From Cercozoa sp. M6MM (Eukaryota; Endomyxa: Ascetosporea), in the NCBI GenBank assembly GCA_040357565.1, contig JBDODJ010000022.1: a DNA stretch of 64,000 nucleotides; one strand, given 5' to 3'. Below the pieces are notes generated by a model. The model was not told the DNA's origin. It did not search any database and saw nothing but the letters and a program-made list of their open reading frames with translations. Both the position numbers and the translations under genes were made by a program. Shown here in pieces: positions 1 to 10,562 of the stretch; position 1 is the first letter of the stretch; every line of letters starts with the position of its first letter.

Positions 1-1
1 C

Positions 2-3000
2 CTACAGAACCACGCTGAAAGAAGTACGAAACTACGCATCCTACACCAAAACGTGAACACCTTCAACAAGGAAAAACAACAAGAACTATTGAGCAGCATA
101 TACTGCCTACAACCCGAAGAAAGGCCGGACATCGTATGCTTAAGTGAAACCAGACACAACAACCCACCGCAAAGACTAAACGAATACGCACTGGTCGCCT
201 CCATCGCGCCAAAACTATCCAAAGAAGACAACAAGACCGAGAAGGCACACTGATATACAGCAAACACAAAGCACTGCTACACATTGTTGGTGTCTGGAAC
301 CCAGAAACATCCTCGTACATCCACCTAAGAGTGGGACAACATAAGAGAACGAGATTCCATCTATGGTACGCTTACATCCACCCAACCGACAGAAACTGCA
401 AGGAACAAATGCAGCAACTGACAACTGACTTCAAGGAATTCCACAGCAGAACACAGGAGCCTGGTCTCATTCTTGGCGACCTCAATGCAAAGCACGCCAA
501 GTGGTGTGCACATACCAGAGATCAAGCTGGATACTCCCAGGAACACGTAGACAACGGTACAACGAGAATCACATCAGCGCGGGCGAACAAGCAAGGCATT
601 GCCCTACAAGAAGCAATAGCTGAAAATGACTGGGAGATACTCAACAAGTACACTCCAACCCACAGCTACAGAGTCCGAGGAGAGGCAGAGGCCAAGCCCA
701 GAACAACGATAGACCTCGCGATAGCTGACAGTGTCATCTCAGCACAATCTACAATATCGGTCTACGATCACCTGCACTTCCTATGCAGCGACCACCACGC
801 GGTTATGATCACAGTAGAACGAGCAGTGCGTAAACCAAAACACACCATACGGAGAAAGAACTACAAGAAGATAGATCTCCAAAAATACAAAGAACATGAA
901 TCGATTCGACTGCTATCACAAGAGAGAGATGTGGACAACATCGAGCAAATCAATGACACAGTCGAAGACATCACCAAAGCCATGCAGGAAGCCATAGAAG
1001 AGGCAACACCCACCAAAATAATCACCCAACACTCTTGCCTAGGCATATCGGTCGACTCGATAAAAATCAAGAGGAACACATATAGCACCATGAAACTCAT
1101 TAAGGAACTGAAAAACAAAAATGAAGATGCGTCTGAACTCGAAGCACTCCTCAAAAACATGAGAAAACAACTTAGACAAAGCCTTCGCATTGATAGACAA
1201 GAACTATGGCAGGAGAGAGTGGCCAGACTAAACGCACACACAACAATCGGGGAGACCACTCGACTACTGAGAAACATCAATGACAGAGAAACAAATGGCG
1301 CTACCAGAGCCTCAACAATTGAGGGTGCCTCAGAAGACAAAGCCATCGCAGAGATCTTCGCAGAACACTTACAAAAGAAAACCACACTAGACTGGTCCCA
1401 ATTTGCAATGAACAATGAAGTACTCGGAGAGAACAGATTTGCACAACAACACCAAGAGGTGTTACAACAGGCAGCACAACTGCAACAAGCACCAAAACTA
1501 TGGACAATGGACGAACTGGAAGCTGCAATCAACACTCTCCCGCCATTCAAGGCACCTGGCAGAGACAAAATCATGAACCACCACATCATACACCTACCAG
1601 ATGAGGCCAAACAACTGCTACTGAAGGTCTACAATGCCTGTCTCACACATGGGTACTTCCCGAAGGCATGGAAACATGCAACTATAGTGATGCTACCCAA
1701 GCCTGGCAAGGACTGTACAAAGGCAGCTTCCTACCGACCCATCTCGCTGCTGCCGTGCCTCGGCAAGCTACTGGACAAACTCATGAACGAGAGAGCATCC
1801 CAACAAATGAACACACAGTATGTATCCAAGTACCAATCTGGGTGGAAACAACACATGCCAACGCTAGACACACTGGCTTACATACAACAAGGCAGAAATG
1901 GCAAAGAGAGCAGGAGAGTACATGACAGTCATTAGTCTAGACATCAAAGGCTTCTTCGACAAGCTCCACAAAGAGGGCGCGATCATTGCCCTGTCCAAAC
2001 ATGTGAATGGCAAAGAACTGCTACTCATGGAGTCCTTCCTCTCAGACAGAACTATCTCGGTGAGAAGAAACGACACAGAATCAACAGACAAACAAGTCAA
2101 CGGCAGTACTCCCCAAGGAGCCATCTGCAGCCCTCTACTCGCAAAGACCTTCCTCGATGACATGCACATACAACTGCAAAGAACAGGAGAACACATGAAA
2201 CGACACCCCCGAAACTATAAAATTAAAGGAGCAGTAACCACTGCACACAGTGTTGGATACGCCGATGACTCATACGTCATAGTAAGGACAACAAAGAGAT
2301 CAGACATGCAGGAAGCGTGTAGGCGCCTCCTGGACACAGCCACCACCTGGGCAAAACGCAACGGCATGGAATTTGCACCCACAAAGACTCAGTTCATCCA
2401 ACTGGGAACGAAGACAATCAGAGACCTCAAAATCAGAATGAAAACACTGTCCCACGACAACGAGAGAGAAGACATCGGGCAAGTAGACAAAATGAGAATC
2501 TTAGGTCTCCTCATAGACAGAAACCTGTCGTACGAGGCACACGCAGAGCAACTACACCACAAAATCACTCGGAGGATCAACACACTGAAAAGACTGATTT
2601 ACACGAGGTCTGGACTCACACAATACCTAGCGGTACAGATCTACAAAGCATGGATACTGTCATGCGCTCGATACGGCATCGCGCTCTGGTGGCACAAAAT
2701 AGGCAGCACAAAATGGAGGAGAAAACTCGAAATAACACAACGCACCGCCCTGAGGATCTGCATGAGACTACCCACGAGCTCTCCCAACGAGGCAGTGTCC
2801 ACCATCACCGACACAGGAACAATCGGAGAGATGGCAGAACGAGCAGAAGCGACAGAACTAATCAATCACTACGCCAAAGAGAGCACATTGTATCTACAAA
2901 CTGACACCACACCAATTTCCGCTTGGAGAAGAGCAGCCACAAACCACAAGATCACCGACGCTGAACTGAGCGAAATGCCACAAAGAAGGAGAAAGATTCT

Positions 3001-4156
3001 CGGAAGGATCATCAAGACAGTGAACAGACCCAGAGAACACGAGACATGGTCAATACGGAAAACGGATGCTGAACACCACAAGCACAAGTGGCTCCAACTG
3101 ATACGTGACCTCTCGAACAGAGCAGAGTTACAACAAGTATACGCAACTGACGGCAGCCTTGCCGGAAGCGAAGCAGGCTACGGCTGGACATCAGGAAAAC
3201 CAGTCAATGGAAGGCTAAGATCTGGCAATTTCAAAATCACCAACGCGACTATCTATGACGCAGAAAGAGTTGCCATAATGCAATGCATCAAACACGCTAA
3301 AGAAAAAGGAGAAACCCGTATCGCACTCCTGATTGACAACAAAGGAACAATCTTGCACCTGACAACACCCCAAAAAACAGAGATGGATGTGCAACTGAAA
3401 GAACTAACAAAGGACATGCACATCACGGTACACTGGGTACCATCACACATCGACATTCACCTCAACGAAGGAGCAGACAAAGAAGCAAAGAAAGGAAGGA
3501 ACAGCCGCAACAGGAGAAACTGGATCAAAATAAACAAAGACCACAAGAAACTGAAAAAGCAGACCCGAAACAGCAAAAACAATAAACCGCAACGCCCTCT
3601 CAGAAGGACCAGAGTCAGAGCTCGACAGAAAACACACGTCAGAAATCCCTGGAAACATATCAGGAACTCAAACAAACTCCTCAAAATAGCCAAAGAGCGC
3701 AAACTCAGCATCGCAGACATCCGCACACTTTCAAGATTCCTCTGCAACAGACTTGGAAGCTTCAAGTACTACAACTATGCCCAAATACCGCGAAAGTGCA
3801 ATGAATGCAATGCCAGAGGCAGACTCAGGACTCCCAACTGCAAGGGATGCAAACAACGACTACAAAAACGGGAAGTAAGCGAGTGCCCCGACTGCGCGGG
3901 TACCTGGGAAAATGCAGAAGACACTCTCGACACGTACCACCGATTGCTGGAATGCAAGGTAACGGAAGCTATCAGAAACAACACCAATGCGGCCCAGTGG
4001 CGCACAATTGAAGACATACTGGCTAACCCTGAGAACCTAGCAACACTCAACAGAATGCACCAAGGCACCAAGATCTCCTGGGACGAGGAAGCAACTGTCG
4101 AAGGACAACTAGCCTCCCAGCAGGCACTGGACCGAGCGGTCCCCGACATAGACTAG
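2..4156 (+). pseudogene. LINE endonuclease-RT-RNase H ORF with two frame breaks
   Basis: Endonuclease marks are LILGDLNAKH (near 466-497), a TTIDLAIAD strand (near 703-730) and CSDHHAV (near 784-804). RT marks are FKAPGRDKI (near 1548-1572), YRPISLLP (near 1732-1758), VSLDIKGFFD (near 1928-1960), STPQGAICSPLL and the catalytic VGYADD (near 2254-2271). RNase H shows YATDGS, an E in YDAERVA, ALLIDNKGT and HWVPSH (near 3430). A C-x2-C...H-x4-C knuckle ends the protein (near 3883-3955). The frame changes once near position 238 (frame 2 to frame 1) and back near 1890 (frame 1 to frame 2), so the catalytic RT aspartates lie in a different frame from the endonuclease. I read this as a decayed copy, or single-base assembly errors. 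A programmed shift is unlikely because there are two, in opposite directions. The last part, 1898-4156, is uninterrupted (752 codons). Confidence 0.88.
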
Positions 4157-4180
4157 GCCACCACTCACAGCAGTGGTGGC
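4157..4180 (+). other. Perfect 9-bp hairpin abutting the LINE stop codon
   Basis: GCCACCACT (4157-4165) and AGTGGTGGC (4172-4180) form a perfect stem with a 6-nt loop, starting at the base after the TAG stop (4154-4156). Several LINE families carry 3' stem-loops recognised by their own RT, though usually nearer the 3' end. The role here is inference. Confidence 0.6.
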
Positions 4181-4505
4181 CCTAAGTCTATGTCCGTTTG
4201 TCTGTTTTGTTTAGGTATCGAGTGGAGAGACGGGAGGACGACGACGGGACGACCCGACGCGGCCTGCGACGCCTCTCTACTTGTAGCCCGCTACCTGCAC
4301 CAACCATGAAGTCGACTTCGGTGTCTGGGGAACGTCAAAAGGGGAGTTGTATGGTCCTACCCTAAGCGGGCGGTAGACACGGCCATGCTCTTGTGACCCA
4401 CCCCAGACTGGTGCAGGGGAACTACATAGTTGGTTTCCTAGAAGACTCAACTAACTAACTAGAGGAGGTCATTGCGTTGGCAAAACGAAAGGGTGCCGTG
4501 GTGGC
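4181..4505 (+). other. LINE 3' UTR and junction with host gene
   Basis: Positions 4181 to about 4461 are the GC-rich 3' untranslated part of the retrotransposon, ending in the CTAA tetranucleotide run. About 45 bp remain before the stop codon of the minus-strand coiled-coil gene, so the insertion probably supplies or replaces that gene's 3' flank. No other gene is visible. Confidence 0.6.
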
Positions 4506-6114
4506 TTACTCCTCGACGTGCGCCTCGAGATGCGGCATTTCGTCGTCAGCCTCGGCGTCAACGACTTGCTCACTAAAAAGTCATAGATACACTCATACAG
4601 GCAAAGGACAGAAGTAGGGAGCAACGGATACACTGCGGGCGTCTCGTTCTCTTCGCCCTCATCCTTCATGAGTTTCACGACGGCAATGAGATCGATACGC
4701 TCGGCAGCGGCGTCAAGTTCGAGCGTTTTGTCAACGCGCGCTTGCTCGTGCTCCTGCAGCGGCACCAGCGTGGCACGCAGTCGCTTCACGGCGGTTTCCG
4801 ACTGTTCGCTGTGATAGACCTGCACAAAATGGATGGCAGACCGAAGGATACACATGGAAGAGTGTATGTACCTTGGAGAGCTCGCGCATCACCTTGGTGG
4901 TCACCGTGTGCTGTCGTGGCTGCCAGTGCTGCAGGCACAGGGACAGAGAAGTGACACAATCAATCAGAGGATGAGGAAGGACACTACCAGACGAGGCTCG
5001 GTCTGAGTGATGCAGAACTCGGACAGTCGCAGGTGCTGCAGCTTGGCATCCACCTGGTCAAACACAGCAACACAGTATTTGTAAACCTCACACATACACA
5101 CAGACAGACAGGTGGTACAATCAGGAGTTCCGTGCGCTGCTTGTCGATCGCCTTGTCCATCACTGCCAACAACTGCAAACACCAGAGTTTGTACACGAGG
5201 GCATATGTGTACGAACGCGTATCCTTACCTTCTCAATGGCATCAAGCTGTTCGCGCAGTTCCTTTTCGCTTCTCTGGGACGCACAAAGGGTAAAACAAAA
5301 AGCACTCGACTAATCCAAATACAAAACTAGGTACCTTGGGTGCAACATCCGACACCAGTTTCTCCTGCAGTTTCGCCGTTGGCTTCTTCTCTGCACAAGA
5401 CAGAATGTACACTGCAACTGAAAGGACACCGAGACACGGGAACAAGGCGAAGCACTCAGCTGAGTCGTCACGATGCCAAAGGCGCGAGCGAACCTACAAA
5501 AAAAAAAGGATGTGTGTGTCTTCAAACTCAGCAGACATTCTGCAAAAGACAGAAGCGTCTGCTACAGTCTCGAACGAGTGGCACGCACGCGCTTCTTCGG
5601 TGGTTCCTGAGTCTGCTAGAATCAAAGCCAACGTGCAGTCAGACTGGAAACACAGACACAACACACCTCGTCGTTGTTCTCTTCATTTTCCTCTCGGGGT
5701 CGTTTTTCGCCTGCTTCAGCCTTCTCGGCCTCAGCCTTCTCTTCCTCTTCTGCGAAATCAATTCCAAAACCCTCTCAGAGAACAAGCACCCTTTCTAACA
5801 ACAGCCGCACGCACCCTTCTTCTTGGCCTCAGCTTCGGCGGCTTTCTTCTCGATCTCCTCGAGCTCGAACTTGGCGAGCTCTCCCTGCTCATCGGTTGAA
5901 ATCAAAATCTCTCAAAACACAAATGAAGGCACAGCAAACAGCAGGAAAGTCCATAACAAAAGAAATTCAGATTTATAATTTGCAAAAGAAATCAAAGACT
6001 CACAGCCGAGTAGAGGTGCAGACGGGCCTTGCGAAGTTTCATGAGCTCCTCCAGCACACTTTTGCGCTGAGTTACGAGCTCTTCAGTGGCACTCAGATCC
6101 GTCGTCGAAGTCAT
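4506..6114 (-). CDS. Charged coiled-coil protein, about 9-10 exons, unrecognised
   Basis: The start ATG is 6114-6112 (MTSTTDLSATEELV) and the stop TAA 4508-4506. Coding segments on the minus strand, with plausible GT-AG joins, include LVTQRKSVLEELMKLRKAR, AKFELEEIEKKAAEAEAKKK, a Glu/Lys-rich stretch with GEKRPREENEENN, then LREQLDAIEK, LLAVMDKAIDKQR, KVMRELSK and a long exon (near 4630-4825) with KRLRATLVPLQEHEQARVDK. The last join, with donor GT|GTATCC, gives ETPAVEQVVDAEADDEMP and an acidic C-terminus. Heptad-like helices dominate, with basic patches (PPKKR) that could be nuclear signals. No catalytic motif is visible and I do not recognise the family. The exon around 5600 is the least certain join. 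It shares a roughly 200-bp head-to-head promoter region with the TFB4 gene. Confidence 0.65.
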
Positions 6115-6315
6115 TGTTGTAACTTTTGAGAGACTGGGTCACAAGCAAAAGGCTAAACCACTGCTTGATCTACACTACCGTATGTGAGCACCAACAAGTT
6201 CCCTGAGCTTTAGAGTGCCTTCCGGAGTGATGGGAAGCTTTAAATATTAAGTGAAAATCGCTGCTAGTGAGAAGCACTTATAACACAGTGACCCACTAAT
6301 TCGGACTCTATCTCT

Positions 6316-7667
6316 ATGCAGGAAGGCACAAACGACGGAGAGTACCTTTGTTTGGTGTTGGTATCTCAAGACTTAAATCCACGCAGAGGAACGAATTACT
6401 GTTGTTTGAAAGGACGTGAGCGCCGTCGCATGGCTCGAGCTGCAGCAGAAGGAGAAAAAGAACTGTGCGCTCGCTTTTGAGCAGATCCACACGGTAAAAA
6501 TTGCCATTCAAGTATTCTATGACTGGAGTGAAACTACGTGCGTATAGTTTCTCAATGCGTTTCTCCTATTCAACGAGGCCAATCGACTAAGCATTGTTTT
6601 GGGTGTCCTCAATCCTCAGTACTGAAGAGTATTAACGTTAGTGCACTAATTGTGTTGTGCTGTTCTTCAGGAAACGGACAAGTGGCGTTCGATGACGACA
6701 GCGACGGCGGCGATCAGGTCGCATGCGATGTCGAGTCAAGCGAACTGGCGTTCCTGCGGGGATCGGCGGTGCTTCGGGACGTCCTCGCTTCTGCTTTCGT
6801 AGTTTTCACTTCTGTTTCTTTCGACTGTGTGTGAATTTGACTCTTGCAGAAGCAGTCAGAGAAGTCGGACTTGAATCTGGGTGCGAGTATGTCACTGGCG
6901 CTGTGCCGACTTGCGCGTGTATGAAACTCTTGCTACCCAGATTGGATGAATTTTGAAACAAGCACCATGTTTTCTTTGACACAGGTAAGCAGGGAAACGC
7001 CTCGTCTGTCGCGCCGACTGTGTGTGCTGTGTGTCACGCCCGACCAGGACACTCGTACGTTATATCTTCCAGTTTTAGTCTTCTTAACCTTGCCATTGAC
7101 CCCGGTAGAGTACGTTTCGGTGATGAACGGGATCTTTGCGGCGCAGAAAGAGAGTGTGCCGGTTGATTCCTTGTGCATCGGCACGTCGAGTGACTTGTTG
7201 CAGCAGGTCTGTTCGTGTTGGCACGTGTGTGTGTGTGTGTGTATTGCTATTGACATTGAGTACACAGGCAGCTGCACTGACGGAAGGAGTGACCACGCAG
7301 ATCGATGGTATGGGCACGATGCTGCACACTCTGTTGAGTGTTTTTGTCAGTCCGGGCTCATTGCGGTCGCAGTTGCACGTGCCTAAAGTACCCCCCCCCC
7401 CCCCCCGCCCCCTGGTCTGTCATATGTCCATGTGTCCGGACAGCCAACGTCCGTGGATTTCCGTGCGCGCTGCTTCTGCCACCGCAAGCAAGTCGACATG
7501 GCACTTGTGTGTCCTGTGTGTCTCTCTGTCTTTTGCACGCGCCAAAAGGTACACTGGGACTGATGCAAAATTGCAATTTTTGAACGAAGAGATCAAGAGA
7601 TCAACCATCGCCCCCCCCCCCCCTGTAGAAATGCCCGACTTGTGGCTCAGTGCTACAACGGCGGTAA
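6316..7667 (+). CDS. TFB4: TFIIH core subunit TFB4 / p34 (GTF2H3)
   Basis: TFB4 pairs with p44/SSL1 in the TFIIH core used in transcription initiation and nucleotide excision repair. Splicing by eye gives about 270 residues (yeast 338, human 308). The start MQEGTNDG is followed by the vWA-like core: EYLCLVL joined to DVSAVAW, then FLNAFLLFNEANRLSIVL, DLNLGASMSLALCRLAR, LSRRLCVLCV and YVSVMNGIFAAQKE, then SDLLQQ/AAALTEG. The C-terminus is a cysteine zinc module: CFCHRKQ, CPVCLSVFC and, after a final intron of about 85 nt, KCPTCGS. Each segment lines up with the human and yeast family pattern, and the first join (TTG|GTATCTC to GAAAG|GAC) restores the conserved N-terminal strand. One exon (near 6675-6808) is poorly conserved, so its left boundary is uncertain. 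Two introns contain poly-C runs (7389-7403, about 7611-7622). Confidence 0.88.
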
Positions 7668-8338
7668 ACCCTAACAGTTTTAACCGAACCACGCACTACG
7701 CACTCCTAGTAGTTTTAAAATAAGCGACAGTTTTTTTTTCGGTTACAAATACAGTATCGGTACAAATAAATATCGACAGAATCGAATAAAATCAACGGTC
7801 CTGGGTGGTTGTCTGTATCGATATCGCGTGGCAAAATTGTAGACTGACTGAAAGTGCCTGGGTAGCACCAGTTTGGCATCATCGAACCTTGGCTGCTGTT
7901 GAATCGAACCGTCAAGTTGAGCACAACCTCCAAGTTCACATATGTGACCAATGTGGCCATGCAGCGCCCGTCGACAAAAGTAACAAAAGCTGCCAACGTG
8001 CTCGTGCCGCTGCCATACAACGTGGGTTGCGGTCTAGTGTCATTTAGCGAAGATTGTGTGTTTTTGATCGGTCCGGTTTAATTGTGATCGTTTTTCGGCG
8101 CGTTTCGCGCGGGGCATCGTCTTGGGCATCTGGAGCATCCTGATGCTGGTAAACACTGAGCTTTACGAACCTTATCGAACAGTATCTTGACGCGAATCGC
8201 TTTGGCGAGTTTAGTTCTTTGTCAGGACTGTCTCACACGTGAAGTACGATCGTTTGCGAACGCGGACGGCTGAAGCTGACACAGAAGCGCGGCTGAGCAC
8301 AAAAGGCAGTATTATCAATCGCGTCGTTTGTGCTCGCA
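7668..8338. other. Intergenic stretch of about 670 bp, possible orphan exon
   Basis: Two same-strand genes flank this stretch. The left part is AT-rich with several ATCGATA-like words. Positions 7868-8081 (+) hold an open frame reading FGIIEPWLLNRTVK at its start and ending CVFLIGPV before TAA. It has a possible acceptor (CAG, 7867) but no start codon or partner exon that I can defend, so I do not call it a gene. Confidence 0.4.
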
Positions 8339-10392
8339 ATGACGACGACAACAACAGATAGCGAGCAAGGCCAAGCGGGACCCGGCTTGCCTGCCAGCGA
8401 CGCTAAGATGACCGACAGCGTGATCATACACATTGACGCCGACAAACTCGATGTCGACGAGACCTCCACCGAAAGCAGCGAGGAGGTTCCCGAACCACTC
8501 GTGTCGCCTTTGCTCTCAAGGTAAAATGCCGTTTGCTCCTGCCTCTTGTGCCTCTTGCGCCTCTTGATAACATGCAACTTGTTTCAGTCGAAGTGCGCAC
8601 TTTGGCAACTTTCGAAACACCGAGTCAAGTTTCAAGCCGAAGTCGCCCTCGCGGCTCAACTCGCCCTCCATGGTAATTTACAGTTTGATACTGGGTATGA
8701 TATTGGCGCCTTTGCTTTCACATGTGCATGCTGGGATGGTTTTCGTTTCTCGTGTAGATCTCAGAAGAACAGCGCACGTTTAAGCACCAACTCATGACCG
8801 ACATGCGCTACATGGGACGACGGTGGCGACTCATCCTCCTGTCTCTGATGTTCTGGTGGTATTGTCTCGCTTGAACCCTATTTTGCGATCTGATGATTTG
8901 CACGCCTCGATGTTGTGTGCAGGATCGCATCAATATTGCGCAACATTTCGAATCCACTCCACTTCAGTGCTCGGGTAAACTTCAAACTTGTTGAATTTGC
9001 CTTTGCTGCAGCTTTTTTTTTTACTGTTGTGTTCTTGCCAGAACGAATACGGACCAGGACTTGGCAGATTAAACGACTTGATGTTGGATTTCTTGCCCAC
9101 GTGGCGAGGTGCATCGGCACTGTCGGACGTGATGCAGTGGTCGGCGTGTCTCGCACTGCCGCTTGTGGTCATGCTGCGTGTGTACCGACCATCGAATCCT
9201 CATGCCTTTAACGGTATCACTATTGCAATCACCGCTTGCTGTTTGTGTGACTGTTTGTTGTTTGTGTCAGGTGATACTTCGCTGGGACAACTTGGCGTGG
9301 AGGCGCTGCTCGCAATTGGCGCACTTCAGGTGGTGCGCGGCACGATCTTCCTGTCAACCCAGTTGCCTGGCGCGGCAGAGCACTGCCTGCCTGGACAGAA
9401 GTCAGTCTTTGAGGTATTCATTGTCTCTCTGTATCGCATGCCTCGTTGTAGCTTAATTGATAAATCGGCACTGTGTAGTGGTCGGACTGGCCTGGAATTA
9501 TTTTCAACTTCGTCCACGAAAATTGTGGCGACCTCGTGTTTTCTGGACACACCATGACGGCCTTCCTGTACTTTTGACTCTGTGTATTTACCTACATGCG
9601 TACTTCTATACTGTATGTCACACTGTAGGTGTTCACTTCTGGCCTGGAGAGGAAGCAACTACAGTGCCAAAGTTTTCGCTTTCCTGTCGCTCACGCTGTC
9701 ATCCATGGTACCCCCCCCCCCCGTCATTCAAGTTAAAAGAAAGCTGTGCACTCTTCTTCCGCTGCTCAGATCATTTTCATCCTGCTGGCCGAAAACCACT
9801 ATACGATTGATGTCGTGGTGGCTATCTGGATCACGATTGGATACGTACCTTGGTTCTCAACTCTTTGACATACTTTTAAATGCTTCATTTGATTTAGTAC
9901 GCCGGCTTTGGCGACTGGGTGGCTGACAAGATTCGCCACCATCGTGGCTTGACTGTACTTTCATTTTTGACATTAGTTTAATATCGATACCTATGCGTGT
10001 GGTGTTTGTAGGATTCCACGGACAGACTACTAGCGTGCTCGCCCTTCCAGCAGCAGATGCGATCACGCCGTCAGCTCCAGCGCAAACAGAATCCTGTCAT
10101 TGCAATTGTATTGCTCCTTACTCTGCCCAAAGCCGTTTTGTTCGTTCTCACACTTGTGTGTGCCTAGGTGCCCTCCTTGAACCTGCCAAGTGATCGACTG
10201 TTTTCACACGCGCGCAGTTTACAGTCTATCGGTATTTATATTTCTTACTACACTATTGATTCCTCTGTTTATGTGTATCTGTATATTTTGCGGTCTTTGA
10301 GCAGAGCTGGCCAGCAAGGAGAATCAACTCAGCGTCGCCGACTCAAAGCGGCCAAGACGGCACTCCTTCGCCGGCGTGCTGACATGAACTGA
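8339..10392 (+). CDS. Sphingolipid synthase (sphingomyelin / inositol-phosphorylceramide synthase-like)
   Basis: This is a multi-pass enzyme of the PAP2-C type that moves a phospho-headgroup from a phospholipid to ceramide in Golgi or plasma membrane. A cytosolic acidic start (MTTTTTDSEQ, residues 1-60) precedes the first membrane segment LILLSLMFWW (near 8830). Then come LNDLMLDFLP, ALLAIGALQVVRGTIFLS with the TQLPG loop, the catalytic CGDLVFSGHT (near 9520-9555) and LLAENHYTIDVVVA (near 9785-9820). These give the two histidines and the aspartate of the H-H-D triad. A further hydrophobic segment (VIAIVLLLTLPKAVLFVL, near 10098) precedes a short basic tail. The final acceptor is ambiguous by a few bases; all options end at 10384-10392. 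Headgroup specificity cannot be read from this sequence. Confidence 0.87.
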
Positions 10393-10562
10393 ACTGACAG
10401 ACAGTCGTCGAGTGAACTGAAATTAAATTAAATCTAATCCCCCTTAACCTACCAAATTACGTTGCAATGGGTTGCAATTACATTGGAACTAAAACTCCAG
10501 TTCAAATTCGATGCAGGCCGCGCCGGCCGACGGAACTAAATCTTCCTGTCTACGAGAGCTAA

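Larger units (their letters stand above)
1..4461 (+). mobile_element. Non-LTR retrotransposon (LINE, I/Tad/LOA-like), 5'-truncated by window edge
   Basis: The stretch encodes, in order, an apurinic-type endonuclease, a reverse transcriptase, an RNase H and a terminal Cys/His knuckle, followed by a roughly 300-nt 3' UTR. It ends near CTAACTAACTA (4451-4461), a short tetranucleotide tail of the kind seen at 3' ends of I-like LINEs. The plus strand is strikingly A-rich, unlike the surrounding GC-balanced genes, which marks it as inserted DNA. RNase H downstream of RT points to the I-group clades (I, Tad, LOA, Ingi); the exact clade needs a tree. The element begins upstream of the window. It lies just past the 3' end of the coiled-coil gene (stop at 4506), with its coding strand opposite to that gene. 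No target-site duplication can be checked because the 5' end is missing. Confidence 0.93.

Noticed and set aside
861-1610. 249-codon open frame on the minus strand inside the LINE
   Set aside because: It is the antisense shadow of the endonuclease/RT frame; composition is Ser/Cys/Leu-rich as expected from the reverse of an A-rich gene, with no domain.
7048-7054. Seven-base micro-exon in TFB4
   Set aside because: A longer exon starting after CACAG near 6982 gives LSRRLCVLCV, which matches the family, so the micro-exon is unnecessary.
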